Shown here piece after piece: positions 22,216 to 32,879 of a stretch of DNA of 64,000 nucleotides. The stretch covers positions 620,001-684,000 of the forward strand of contig JANEZZ010001491.1 in NCBI GenBank assembly GCA_026122225.1. The letters run 5' to 3'. The translations under genes and the position numbers were made by a program. Origin of the DNA: Heloderma charlesbogerti. Lineage: Eukaryota; Chordata; Lepidosauria; Squamata; Helodermatidae. Under the pieces are notes generated by a model. It did not search any database and was not told where the DNA came from. It saw only the letters and a program-made list of their open reading frames with translations. Numbering within the stretch: the stretch's first letter is position 1; each line of letters starts with the position of its first letter.

Positions 22216-22345
22216 GACCTATTTTTGAAACATCAAATAACCAAATAGCTCTGTCCCACCAGTGAATGACAGGTATTTGGGACCTATTTTTGAAACATCA
22301 AATAACCAAATAGCTCTGTCCCACCAATGAATGACAGGTATTCGG
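22216..22345. repeat. Tandem duplication, 2 x 65 bp
   Basis: The unit beginning GACCTATTTTTGAAACATC is repeated head to tail (22216-22280 and 22281-22345) with about two mismatches, indicating a recent local duplication. The content of the unit is not recognised. Confidence 0.95.
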
Positions 22346-22635
22346 GATTTTATGCTCTGTATTGCAGTAACTTCGAGAAGCCTTCAAGCAAGTTTAGCCT
22401 GTGTGTCTTTCCTAAAGCAATTGTCACTTTTTGGAAGGGGAGGTCAAGGGGGAGGCCCCTAACTGTTTTTTTTAAATTTCATTTTATTTTTTAACGAACT
22501 TTTTTTCATTTATTTGTCTTGTAACACACACTTCCACACCAGTGGGACTCTGCTTTTAACCTCTACTGAGTAGAGGAGCAGGCACAGGCTAGTCTAGAAC
22601 AATCACAAAGCTAGACACAAAAGGGAAAAGAGGCT

Positions 22636-23661
22636 ATGGAAGGACAAGACTCTCCAGTGGTGGTGACCTGCAAAGTGTGTGCAATGTTTGTTTTCTTGCC
22701 TGAGAACAACATGGCCTACACCTGCAACAAGTGCAAGTTGATCACGCTGCTGGAAGAAAAAGTAAGTGGACTAGAGCGGCGACTGTCAACCCTCCGGGGA
22801 ATAAGAGAACACGAAGAGTTTTTGGACAGAATGGGGGAACTACAGAAGCAAAGGGAAGACCAGAAGCTTGAAGAGCAACAGCAAGATGAGGCAGTGGGAA
22901 ATGCTGAGGTGAAGAAAAATGGAGTAGAGGATACTTCTTGGAAAAGGGTGACAGTTAGGAGAAGAAGAACTAGACACCACTCTGCACCAGTGGAAGCAGT
23001 GGAGCTGTGGAACCGATTCCAGGTACTTGCGGATGAGACTGGAGGACAGCCTGCAGAGGAAGAATCACAGAGGAACCTACATGAGAGTGAGCAAGAGGCT
23101 GAAGGTCAGTCAAACAGAGGCGATGAAACCCAGGCCTACAACAAGAAGAAGAGAAGAGTGGTAGTAGTGGGAGACTCCTTGCTGCATGGGATCGAGACCC
23201 AAGTACATCATGAAGACCTGTGGACTTGCCAGGTATGTTGTCTCCTGGGAGGATGGATTAGAGATGTGACTGAAAGGTTGCCTGCACTCATAAAGCCCAC
23301 TGACAGGTATCTCTTTCTTCTCATCCAAGTGGGAACAAATGATACTGCCAAGCGGAGCTACGAAGAGATCACATCAGACGTTGAAGCTTTGGGAAGGAAA
23401 CTCAAGAACTTTGGGGCCCAGATAGTTTTCTCATCCATCTTTCCAGTAGTTAGAAGAGGGATAGAAAGGGAACAAAAAATACTCCGGGTGAATGACTGGC
23501 TACGAAGGTGGTGCCAACGAGAGAGATTTGGATTCTGGAACCACGGCCTATACTTCCTGGAAGATGGGCTGTTGGCAAGGGATGGGTTGCACCTCACAAA
23601 GGATGGGAAGAATGTGTTTAGCCACAGCATGAAGAATTTCATCAGGAGGGCTTTAAACTGA
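22636..23661 (+). CDS. CR1 ORF1 protein (zinc-knuckle, coiled coil, SGNH esterase)
   Basis: A 341-residue intact frame. Residues 12-33 form a Cys4 motif (C12, C15, C30, C33). A leucine- and glutamate-rich stretch at about 34-85 is predicted to be coiled coil, and a basic cluster follows at about 103-115 (VTVRRRRTRHH). Residues 173-341 are an SGNH/GDSL-like hydrolase: GDSLLHG with Ser181, GTND at 233-236, and DGLHL with Asp316 and His319. This layout is known for CR1-clade ORF1 proteins, which bind the element RNA; the role of the esterase is unsettled. The start was chosen at the first Met upstream of the Cys4 motif. Only 23 bases separate its stop from the first Met of ORF2. It is the only retrotransposon protein here that looks complete. 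Confidence 0.85.
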   Translation: MEGQDSPVVVTCKVCAMFVFLPENNMAYTCNKCKLITLLEEKVSGLERRLSTLRGIREHEEFLDRMGELQKQREDQKLEEQQQDEAVGNAEVKKNGVEDTSWKRVTVRRRRTRHHSAPVEAVELWNRFQVLADETGGQPAEEESQRNLHESEQEAEGQSNRGDETQAYNKKKRRVVVVGDSLLHGIETQVHHEDLWTCQVCCLLGGWIRDVTERLPALIKPTDRYLFLLIQVGTNDTAKRSYEEITSDVEALGRKLKNFGAQIVFSSIFPVVRRGIEREQKILRVNDWLRRWCQRERFGFWNHGLYFLEDGLLARDGLHLTKDGKNVFSHSMKNFIRRALN

Positions 23662-23684
23662 ATCCTACGGGGAAAGGAGATGTA

Positions 23685-25136
23685 ATGTTGGGGGTAACAA
23701 TGGACATAGGCGCATGCACTGCAATGGAGAGAACAGCTCTGATAGTGCCCAATAATAGTCTTCAGACACATGTAGGAAGAAAGCCAGACTATGAAGCACA
23801 TGGTCTTCGATGTCTATATACTAATGCCCAGAGTATGGGAAACAAACAGAATGAACTTGAACTCTTAATACAGGAGGGAAATTATGATTTGATAGGTATA
23901 ACTGAGACTTGGTGGGATGACTCTCATGACTGGAATACAGCAATTGAAGGATATAACTTGTTCAAAAAGAACAGGAGGAACAGAAATGGAGGTGGGGTTG
24001 CACTGTATGTGAAAAATACATATCTCTGCACAGAAATACAGGAGGAGGAGCTTGGTAGCCCCATCGAGAGCATCTGGATCAAAATAAATGGAGCAAAAAA
24101 TAAAAGGAACCTGGTGGTCGGAGTCTACTACCGGCCACCCAACCAAGGAGAAGACAAGGATGAAACTTTTGAAAAGCAAATAGCCAATGTTTTAAGGAAG
24201 CATGATGTAGTAGTAATGGGAGACTTCAATTTCCCCAATATTTGTTGGGAGACAAATTCTGCAAAACATGGCCGCTCCAGGAAATTCCTGACTTGTGTGG
24301 CGGATAACTTCCTCCTACAGAAAGTAGGGGAAGGAACTAGAGGATCAGCTATCCTTGACTTGATCCTAACCAACAGAGATGACTTAGTGGATAAAGTAGC
24401 AGTTACAGGAACTCTGGAGGAAAGCGACCATGTTGTAATTGAGTTCCTGGTTCTAAGGGAAGCAAAAGCTGAGTGTAGTCAAATGCGTACCCTGGATTTT
24501 AGGAAAGCTGATTTTAATAAACTCAGAACAATGATCAGTAAGGTCCTATGGCAAGCAATGCTAATGAGAAAAGGAGTCCAAGATGGGTGGGAGCTTTTAA
24601 AAAAGGAAATTCTCAAGGCACAATTACAAACAATTCCAAGAAGAAGAAAAGGTGGAAGACAACAGAAGAAGCCAATGTGGCTTCACAAAAAGCTAAGGGA
24701 TGACCTGAAAACAAAAAAGGATACATATAGGATGTGGAAAGAAGGCCAAGTAACAAAGGAAGAGTACAGGCAGGTAGCACAGAATTGCAGGGATGGTGTC
24801 AGGAAGGCTAAAGCTGAGAACGAGCTGAGGTTAGCGAGGGATGCTAAAAACAACAAAAAGGCTTTCTTCAGCTACGTGCATAGTAAAAGGCAGAGGAAAG
24901 AAATCGTGGTTCAGCTATTAAATCAGGATGGCAAAACGATAACAGATGACAAAGAAAAGGGAGAGGTGCTCAATTCCTACTTTGGCTCAGTCTTCTCCCA
25001 AAAGATGGTCTATGACCCCCCTGGCAAAGGCAAAGTACAGGCTGAAGGGGCAGGATTGCAGCTTGAGATCGATAGGCATATGGTCAAGGAACACCTAATT
25101 ACTTTGAATGAGTTCAAATCTTCAGGGCCAGATTAA
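23685..25136 (+). pseudogene. CR1 ORF2, endonuclease and start of RT
   Basis: A 483-codon open segment. The AP-like endonuclease shows N47 in LYTNAQSMG, TETWW at 73-77, GVYYRPP at 146-152, GDFN at 179-182, LDLILTN at 224-230 and the catalytic SDH at 247-249. A lysine/arginine-rich linker follows. The frame is interrupted by a TAA right after FKSSGPD (about 25134), and the expected RT sequence continues in the same frame behind it. A point mutation to a stop is therefore the simplest reading. Confidence 0.9.
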
Positions 25137-25760
25137 CTACATCCTAGAGTAATAAAGGAACTGGCAGAAGAACTCTCAGAACCGCTGCCTATTCTCTTTG
25201 AGAAATCATGGAGGATGGGGGAAGTGCCAGATGACTGGAGGAGGGCTAATGTTGTCCCTATCTTCAAAAAGGGCAAAAAGGAGGAAACTGGGAGCTACAG
25301 ACCAGTCAGTCTGACATCAATCCCTGGGAAAATTCTGGACCAGATGATAAAGCAATCCATCTGGAAGCACCTTGAAAACAATGCAGTGATTACTTGAAGC
25401 CAACATGGATTTGTCAAAAACAAGTCCTGCCAGATGACTCTGATCTCATTTTTTGATCAAGTAACCTCCCTTGTGGACCGTGGGAATGCTGTAGACATCA
25501 TATACCTTGACTTCAGCAAAGCTTTCGACAAAGTGCCCCATGATATCCTGATGAGCAAACTAGCTCAAAGTAGGCTAGATCAAACAACAATCCGGTGGAT
25601 CCACAGTTGGCTACAGAATCGGACTCAAAGAGTGCTTATCAATGGGACCTTCTCAAACTGGAGGGAGGTAATGAGTGGGGTACCGCAGGACTCAGTCCTG
25701 GGCCCAGTGCTCTTCAACATTTTTATTAATGACTTGGAGGAGGAGGTGAGGGAATGCTGA
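25137..25760 (+). pseudogene. CR1 ORF2, reverse transcriptase fingers and palm (part)
   Basis: It continues ORF2 in the same frame as 23685. Recognisable blocks are DWRRANVVPIFKKGKKEETG, SYRPVSLTSIPGKILDQMI, a TGA stop at 25395-25397, then [16 protein letters not shown] (RT motif A) and [20 protein letters not shown] (motif B). The usual glutamine-glycine of motif B reads QD here. The frame ends at 25760, just before the catalytic box. Confidence 0.88.
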
Positions 25761-26416
25761 TCAGATTTGCAGATGACACAAAATTGGGTGGGATAGCTAA
25801 TACTTTGGAAGACAGAAACAAAATTCAAAGTGATCTGGGTAGACTGGAGCGCTGCGCAGAAAACAATAGAATGACATTTAACAGGGATAAATGCCAAGTT
25901 CTGCACCTAGGAAAAAGAAACCAAATGCACAGTTACAAGATGGGGGATACGTGGCTCAACCACACTACAAGCGAGAAGGATCTTGGAATTGTTGTCGATC
26001 ACAAGCTGAATATGAGCCAACAATGTGATGTGGCTACAAAAAAGGCAAATGCTATTTTGGGCTGCATTCATAGAAGCATAGCTTCCAAATCCCAGGAAGT
26101 ACTAGTTCCCCTCTACTCAGCACTGGTTAGGCCTCATCTGGAGTACTGTGTCCAGTTCTGGGCACCACACTTTAGGAAGGATGCAGACAAAATGGAGAGG
26201 GTTCAGAGGAGGGCAACAAAGATGATCAGGGGACTGGAAACGAAGCCCTATGAAGAGAGACTGAAAGAACTGGGCATGTTTAGCCTTGAGAAGAGAAGAC
26301 TGAGGGGAGATATGATAGCGCTCTTCAAGTACTTGAAAGGTTGCCACAGAGAGGAAGGCCAGCATCTCTTGTCAATCATCCCAGAGTGCAGGACACGGAA
26401 TAATGGGCTCAAGTGA
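25754..26416 (+). pseudogene. CR1 ORF2, RT catalytic box and C-terminal domain
   Basis: A 220-codon segment in a shifted frame. It begins with the catalytic FADD (residues 5-8), followed by thumb blocks (NKIQSDLGRLERCAENNRM, KCQVLHLGKRN). The C-terminal region is GLETKPYEERLKELGMFSLE and RRLRGDMIALFKYLKG, and the frame ends RNNGLK. All are standard for CR1 ORF2. The frameshift lies between 25740 and 25766. Confidence 0.88.
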
Positions 26417-26660
26417 CAGGAAGCCAGATTCCGGCTGAACATCAGGAAAAACGTCCTGACTGTTAGAGCAATACGACAATGGAACCAATTCCCTAGGGAG
26501 GTAGTGGGTTCTCCCACACTGGAGGCATTCAAGACGAGGCTGGACAGCCATCTGTCAGGGATGTTCTGACTTGGATTCCTGCATTGAGCAGGGGGTTGGA
26601 CTCGGTGGTCTTGTAGGCCCCTTCCAGCCCTACTGTTCTCTGATTCTCTGATTCTATCAT

Positions 26661-26838
26661 TCACCAACACCCTAACTCATTCTTTTGTGAATAATCTCAA
26701 GTTGGATTCAGCATGCTGAATAAATTCAGTGCAGAACGTAATTTCTTTAAGTGCTTGATTCCTCTTTTAAACAATTTTAAAAATCTTGTTCATGGATAAA
26801 AGTTTGATGCATACCATGGAGGCACAGGTGGCATCAGT
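26661..26838. other. Short non-coding spacer
   Basis: AT-rich sequence between the CR1 3' end and the L2 fragment, without features. Confidence 0.4.
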
Positions 26839-27747
26839 GTCAAGCAACAAGTGCCTTTCACCAGCTTTAGCTGCAGTCTTATCTAAAGAGAGTTGACTTT
26901 GCCTCAGGAACATATGCCCTAGTTACATCCAGGCTTGATTACTGCAAAGTACTTTGCATTGGGTTCCCTTAAGACAGTCCAGAAACTCCCATTGTTTTGG
27001 ACGTTAGGCATGTGGATCATGCTGTATGTCTACTGTTTGGCTACATATTCACTTCCAGGCTCAATTTAAGGTGTCTCCTCCCATAGGAGCCTCTCTGGGC
27101 ATTATGATCAGAATCTGAAACCCAGCTCTCTGCTGTACTAGTGAGAGCTATGAGATTGGTGAATACCAGGGACAGGGTGCATCTCTACACCAGCCTAAAA
27201 TCCTGCATTTAAAAGGGGGCTTTCTGCTTCCATTTTAAATGCAGGATCACAACTGACTCCCTTTACACGTGCTCCGCTTCTGCCCCCATCTCCCCGTATC
27301 TGAGTCTTCCATTATCTTTCATTGATCTCACTCCTCTTCTTGCTGCTTTAACTCTTTTCATGGAGGGAACTCAAGGAGAACACCATGGGGTAACATGATA
27401 GCTCATTACCTGCGATCTGTTTAAAAATGGAACAAAGGGCATTTAGTGCAGGAGACGCCCTGGAGGGTCACGGCAGGGTCACGGCGTCATGTAAAGAGCC
27501 CGCAAACTTCCGTGAAGGAGAAATCTCAATTGCAGGAAAAAAGCGCTGTGTGAAGGAGCCCAGGCAGAGCCTTGCTGTGGTGGCTCCACATATTGGCAAC
27601 GCCCTCCCCTGGGAAGTGCATAAGGTCTTTGTTGGCCTTTAGGAGTATTCTAAAGACTCAACTGGTTTTGGTTTTATCTGTCAATACACATCGTGAGGGT
27701 TTTTACCTTGAAAAGTAGACTACAAATCTATTAAATAAATAAAAATG
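26839..27747 (+). mobile_element. L2 LINE 3' end, split by a hAT
   Basis: The left piece (26839-27175) includes a stretch reading [10 protein letters not shown], a standard L2 reverse-transcriptase C-terminal block. The right piece (27562-27747) reads VVAPHIGNALPWEV, the expected next block, and ends in AAATA-type repeats. The two halves are separated by the hAT at 27176-27561. Both are decayed by stops and frameshifts. Confidence 0.75.
27176..27561. mobile_element. hAT-like element inserted in L2
   Basis: It begins GGTGCATCTCTACACCAGCC and ends GTGTGAAGGAGCCC. The flanks AGGGACAG (27168-27175) and AGGCAGAG (27562-27569) agree at 6 of 8 positions. A second copy in opposite orientation lies at 58753-59122; both carry TAATGGAAGACTCAG or its complement and a direct echo of AAATGCAGGAT. 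No coding sequence. Confidence 0.75.
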
Positions 27748-28785
27748 TAGGTAAAATGTTTTGAACACTCAAAGAGAATTGTATGAATACCAGATTGTTA
27801 GTAGGAGTAAGTGTAGATATAGACACACACAAACATACACACACTCAATTTCTCTTTTGCATTCTATTACTGAGTTTAACAATGTTCATACAAGTAGACA
27901 ACTTGTGTGAGAGAAGCTCAGGAGTGCTTTCAATATGCAATGGACCACAAAGTCCTTCCTCTTACTGGGTGTCATTTTGGAACAGAGGGTGTAGTTGCCA
28001 TCTTTGACCAGCTAGAGGATGGCAGAATGCACGAGTCCAACTTCTTACTTATTATTTGTGTCAGGACAACTACATCAGGGGACTGACCACAGTCAGACTG
28101 AAGCATCGAATCATTCCTCACACAGAGCCAGTAAGGCAGATTAATAATAATAGTAAGATGATTAAGTAAGCAAGTGTAAACAATTCTGCTTAATAAAAGA
28201 ATCCCATTTACAAAAATGCCCCCTGGCCTTACCTTTTAACTGATCTTTGGATAGGGACTTAAGAGTTCTGCACCTCATACTGATTAGCTTTGACTTCCCC
28301 AGGAAATAGGAACCACGCTCACCAACAATGCATAAATAGGGTTAACAGTCACCCTGCAGCAGTGGTCTGGTGGCGGTCCCCAACTGCTTCATGTTTATTG
28401 CAAAGCCGTCCTCCAGCAGGCAATGCATGTATGTTCCCCTGTGCTAATCTTCTCAGAATGCTGCATTTATCACCTACCAGACAAATGCTAAATGCTGTAT
28501 TACAAGGCAATTATCACCTCACGTTCCCTCCTTGCTCAGCAAGCAAGGACAGAGCTCCAGCAGTAGCATGAAGGCAATCCAGGCTCCTGCGGCTGCTGCA
28601 GCTGCTCTCAAAAGAGACTGGAGCTGTGTGCCCTCGACCTCTGAGCACAAACACTGCTGCTCTTGGTGCTGAAGAAGAGAGAACAGCCAGAGGCGGCAGC
28701 CTTGGCGCAACACCTGAGGTAAAGCGCGAGGAAGAAAAAAAGAGTTCTGCTCCAGCCCAAGAGAAGCCCGCCGGACTGCTTAAAC
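27748..28785. other. Non-coding stretch, no gene seen
   Basis: Unique sequence. A GC-richer part at about 28550-28780 gives overlapping frames on both strands with no recognisable product. Confidence 0.4.
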
Positions 28786-28845
28786 CAGGGGTAGGCAACA
28801 CGGTGCCCAGGGGCCCCAGTGTGCCCCAGACACCTTTCATGGCAC
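28786..28845. mobile_element. Left-end fragment of the GTAGGCAAC hAT family
   Basis: CAGGGGTAGGCAACACGGTG and GACACCTTT match the left end of 7130-7442. The match stops where a TAGGGGTGT-type sequence begins at 28846. Confidence 0.6.
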
Positions 28846-29541
28846 TAGGGGTGTCAGAGGAATCCATCTGGGGGGGTGAAGCTCAACAAGCTTTCATCAG
28901 CTTGCCCCCCCCCCCCAGACTTCAGCTGGCTTCCCCGTGAGCTGGCCTGACTCAATCTACATTCAGCTCGTGGATTTTCCCAGGTTTTCAAAATTTAGGT
29001 AAATAGAAATTGCAGCCACAAAATGACACAAATTGTGGCCGAAATTTGCATAAATCATGCAACTTGCACCCCGCAACTTGCACCCATTTCTATTTATGTA
29101 ATTTTTCTTAACAAACAAAATAAGTTCCCAGATTTGGGGGAAAGCCTGTGGCTCGGCCTGCAAATGCAAGCTGGGTCAGTTGCTTGCCGGGAGTCCGTTG
29201 AGACCCAAAAGGGCTGGACTCCACAGCAACAGACAACCCTACCTGCAACTGGGGTTCTATGAACCCCTCACTGTCCAGTCGGGGGGGGGTCTGTTGTGGG
29301 GCATTTCGGGCTGCTTGGGGCCCTGCGGAGTCCTCCGGAGTCCTGCCGCATTCCTTGGAGTTGGTGGAGCAGCTCTCCGGCTTCCTATAAAACATGATAC
29401 GCTAATGGAGGCTGCCATTAGCCCATTCGCTGAGGGGCGGAGCCGGCCGGGGAGGATTCTGGGCGGGGGGGACAGAGTGCCTCTCTCTTACCGTGGATTG
29501 TCCGGCGCGGAGCCAGGGAAGAGTTTCATACATCCTTACTT
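28846..29541. mobile_element. Probable degenerate TAGGGRTG hAT element
   Basis: Starts TAGGGGTGTCAGAGGAAT and ends TTTCATACATCCTTA, resembling the termini of the palindrome-array hATs. It contains AGGTAAATAGAAATTGCAG facing CATTTCTATTTATGTAAT, and a GC-rich right part. The 8-bp flanks do not match, so the boundaries and the assignment are tentative. Confidence 0.4.
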
Positions 29542-30053
29542 AGAGTAGCAGAAAATCTTGGAAGTTTGACAGCAGCCTTCTGCGTGAGTGCTACCTTCAA
29601 GCTTCACATAACAGGCATCATGAACTCCAATGAAACGTTATCGGGAGTGTGGGACAAACTAAATGAAACTAAGAACAAAAGGGGAAAAAAACAGATGCGA
29701 AAGCACAGTATAGCAGTCTTAAGAATGTCATATTGGATACTGCCTGGCATCACTGCCCTTATCATAACATTGTCAACTTCATATGGCCTGTCAGGAAAAG
29801 GAGTCTAGAATGATTGGCAAACACTGTAAAGGACAGCAGTGGAGCCTGCAGGAGTGTCTTTCGTAGGGGTGTGTGGGAAAGAGAGAGTTGGCCAGGGTTT
29901 GGGATTCTAGAGGAACCTGGAATCCTCACTTTACTTCTCACCTTTTAAAAGTTTTGAACTGCTAAAATATCCAATTTTTAAAGATCAAATATTTCACCTA
30001 CTCTTGGCAGCAGGAAAACTCTTTATATATTTCACAAGTATCTTAGGACTTTT
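29542..30053. other. Non-coding stretch, no gene seen
   Basis: Unique AT-rich sequence. The short frame at 29566-29808 has no recognisable domain. Confidence 0.4.
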
Positions 30054-30394
30054 CTACACAAGGCATTTATCATGTGCTCGTCATTTCCTACTCATGGTTG
30101 TTTATGGGTTCTTTAGATGATGTCATGACCCTCCAGTTTCGCTTCTGTGCCTAATGAGCACTTTTTTGAGAGGGTTTTTTTGAGCAGGGAAAAATGAGTC
30201 ATTTAATTGTGGAAGCAAATGACGTGTGATTTCCTCTTGTACATTTGCACTATTCTGCTATACCACAGTGCTACCTAGAGGTTATATAGCAGAAAAACAG
30301 GAAACACTTCTCATGTAGCACTTGGATATCAGTTTTGGAAAGAAAGATACAGCAGATTAACAGCCAATTTACAGCCTCGTGTAGAAAAGCTCAG
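30054..30394. mobile_element. hAT-like element with TTTTCTACAC ends
   Basis: Left TAGGACTTTTCTACACAAGG is the approximate inverse of right GCCTCGTGTAGAAAAGCTCA. An internal block (CACAGTGCTACCTAGAGGTT) is the reverse complement of the related block in 3428-3905. The flanking 8-mers do not match. Confidence 0.6.
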
Positions 30395-31436
30395 ACAAGA
30401 GAGACAAAGACCAGGGACGGAACATAATGTCATCGAGTTTAATCCCTGCTTAAAAGGTAGGATTTTCCCATGCCAAGCCTTCACTCATAAGTATAACCCA
30501 GATTGCTGTGAGCCATAAAAAGAGAAGGAGCAAGAGTGAAGAAGGTGCATCACAAGGTTTTAAAAATAAAATACAAAAAGGAAGACAAACAGCTACAACA
30601 GCCATTGAAAACATCCTATTTAATGTTGCTGGAGTGAGACACAGTCAAAATAACAGTTTGTATTGTGCTTCTCTGAGCATCATGCTTGTGACTGCACATA
30701 GAAAGAAGGTAACGAAGCCCAGCTGCCCTGAAGCATTTGCTTCAGATAGCAGATGATACTGGGGGCACCATCTCTCTCTTTCTCCAGTTTTAAAAAATGA
30801 GTTCAGATAAAGGGCTGGCAGTGGGGCATCACTGCTCCATTCAGGCTGGACTTTGGGACACAGGTCCGGAGGACCCATATGCAGGAGGCCCCATCTGCAG
30901 GGGCCAGGGCCCCCAAGTGCAACAGGGCTGGCTTGGCATGTTTTGAAGTGAGAGGAGTAATACATATTGCCATCTAAAGAGGGGAGCGCCTCTAAGACCA
31001 CTTAGTCCAGATCTAAAATGACCTAATGGCACCACTGGGCACCGTTTTGACATGTCTCAAGGCAACATTTCACCGAAGGCCAGCACTGAGGGGGGACTTC
31101 TAAAGAAAAAAAACAATGGGGTATTCTGGACAAATTTTCAATCTCAGGGAGGACTTCCACAGACATTTAAATGCATAAAATTAGAATACTTGCAATGCCA
31201 ACATACAATACATTCAAGAAGATCATGTTTAGCCATTGGTAGTATCCTTGCTAATAGCCCTGAAAGGAACAGCCCCAGAACTCTTTTCCAAATCATGGGC
31301 AGTATCCAAGTCAACAGGGGCGCCAATGCAAATTTTGGTGTGCTATGGATAGCACGGGGGGACTCTACAGCAATGCCAATAGTGTTAGCTGGCATGATGG
31401 GATTCCACAGAAAACCCATCGCACCACCTACTGCTA
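30395..31436. other. Non-coding stretch, no gene seen
   Basis: Mostly unique. The overlapping frames at 30645-31053 and 31052-31558 have no domain I recognise. Confidence 0.4.
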
Positions 31437-31439
31437 TTC

Positions 31440-31540
31440 GTGTTGCTGTTGGACTGAAATGCCCACCACTGGCTGATGGGAGTTGCAGTCCAACAACATC
31501 TGGAGGGCCACAAGTTCTCCACCCCTGCTCGAAAGTCACC
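31440..31540. mobile_element. Palindromic hAT-like element, partial
   Basis: GGGAGTTGCAGTCCAACA, ATCTGGAGGGCCACAAG and CCACCCCTGC form the right arm of the family seen complete at 45517-45643. The left arm is reduced to a short remnant. Confidence 0.6.
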
Positions 31541-32102
31541 CTATGCGTTGGCCCCTGAAAATACTTGCTACTTTGAAAAACCATGTTGTTCTCTCATTGT
31601 GCAAGTTAACTAAACATGTTGCCTATTTTAAAACACACCGAGAGAGCATATTTGCCATTTGCAATATGCAAAGTTTAGGCCTTCAGAAAAATATATGCAG
31701 GCTCTGCCACAGAGTTACAGGAGCAGGTACTGCTTAGTTCAAAGTGTGGCTATTGCAGAGAGAAATGGCACTGGTGCAATATGCAGCTGTTAGAGATGTG
31801 TCTCTCTAACACAGTGTTTCCCTGCTGGAAGGCTACTCAACTGAGCAACTGAGCTTGGCATCTCCCATGCTCAAGCATTAGGCACTATTTCTTTCTATTA
31901 ATTTGCTGTTGTTGTTTTTAATGAAATGCCATATTAGCTGCCATAGGGAACACCATGACCTGGAACAGAAACAAGAAGGCTGGATGGTTATGACAGCAGA
32001 AGTGAGATAAAAAGATCAAGCTACCTCTCTGCCACCATCTCATGAAATGTGCTTCAAGGATATTGTGCTATAGATGTGCTAGTTACAGAGACATGCCCAT
32101 CC
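31541..32102. other. Non-coding stretch, no gene seen
   Basis: Unique sequence with no recognised element. Confidence 0.4.
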
Positions 32103-32110
32103 ACATAGGT

Positions 32111-32814
32111 CACAGTGTCAGGAGGTCGCTCCCTGCCGCCTTCTGAAATCCTCAGGTAGCCAGAATCAACACGCAGACAATAGGGCTCTTTTCCAAGGCT
32201 TTATTCCCATTCAACCTACAAATCTGACGCTTATAGATGCTAATTGCTTGATCCTACAAGTGAGACTTAAGAGGGCTGCCTACTCGGGGATTCTAACTTT
32301 AGGAATCAGTTGATCTCCATTTGAAGGGGAAAGCGGGAAACCACTGTACTTATGAGCTAGGAGGAGAGAGTCCACCCCTTTCCTGTGGGGCATCAGGGTG
32401 CCGCTGTCGCCAACGCACCAAGCAGGCTGAGCACCACCTCTCAGCACCCGCCATCTCGCGCTTGAGGGTGCGCCGGCGCCTAGCATAGCGTCCAGAAACT
32501 GCTGTTGCTCCACCCTCTCCCTGCCAGGGTCACTATCACTCTCAGGAATGTGTACCAGGAGGGGCTTTCCCCCTGGCTGCTCCTCCGAAATGCATGCGGG
32601 TTCCTCTCCTGTGGTTTCTAACTCTTCCTCAGAATCAGAACTGCTTTGGGGCTTTCTGGGCTCTGATCCAACCCTGACACACAGGCAGGCAACTTGAGGC
32701 CCTCCAGATGTGTTGGCCTTCGACTCCCATCATCCCTCACCATTGGCTATTTGGCTAGGGCTGATGGGAATTGTAGGCCAAAACATCTGGAGGGCCACAG
32801 CTTGCCCACCCATG
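32111..32814. mobile_element. Palindromic hAT-like element hosting a solo LTR
   Basis: The outer hAT consists of CACAG (32111-32115) plus 32690-32814, which has the two inverted arms (CCCTCCAGATGTGTTGGCC facing CCAAAACATCTGGAGGGCC). The flanks ACATAGGT (32103-32110) and ACATAAGC (32815-32822) agree at 6 of 8 positions. The solo LTR sits five bases inside its left end. Confidence 0.6.
32116..32689 (-). mobile_element. Solo LTR (retrotransposon), 574 bp
   Basis: Begins TGTCAGG and ends CCTGACA, the short inverted repeat expected of an LTR. It is flanked by a perfect 5-bp duplication CACAG (32111-32115 and 32690-32694). On the minus strand an AATAAAGCC polyadenylation signal lies near 32200 and a CTATAAG TATA-like box about 40 bases upstream. 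There is no internal coding region, so it is the product of LTR-LTR recombination. The 5-bp duplication and termini fit a Gypsy-type element, but the family is not proven. Confidence 0.85.
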
Positions 32815-32879
32815 ACATAAGCAATTTCATTGGGAAATGAAATTGCTTATGTCAATTTAGGATTCCCATATCCTAAATT
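32814..32879. repeat. Two tandem perfect hairpins
   Basis: Hairpin 1 (32814-32853) has 18-bp perfect arms, GACATAAGCAATTTCATT and its complement, with a GGGA loop. Hairpin 2 (32854-32879) has 9-bp perfect arms, AATTTAGGA and TCCTAAATT. They abut each other without a spacer. Confidence 0.9.

Larger units (their letters stand above)
22510..26660 (+). mobile_element. Long CR1 LINE with both ORFs
   Basis: About 4.1 kb. A 5' leader precedes ORF1 (22636-23661). ORF2 begins at 23685 and can be followed to about 26415. The 3' UTR (CTCCCACACTGG, CATCTGTCAGGGATG) ends in the diagnostic CR1 repeats (ATTCTCTGATTCTATC). The 5' boundary is only approximate, since no target duplication is expected or seen. 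ORF1 is open throughout, while ORF2 has two in-frame stops and at least one frameshift, so the copy is not autonomous. CR1 proteins may mobilise the 3'-truncated CR1 copies and the 5S/CR1 chimera seen elsewhere in this window. Confidence 0.93.
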
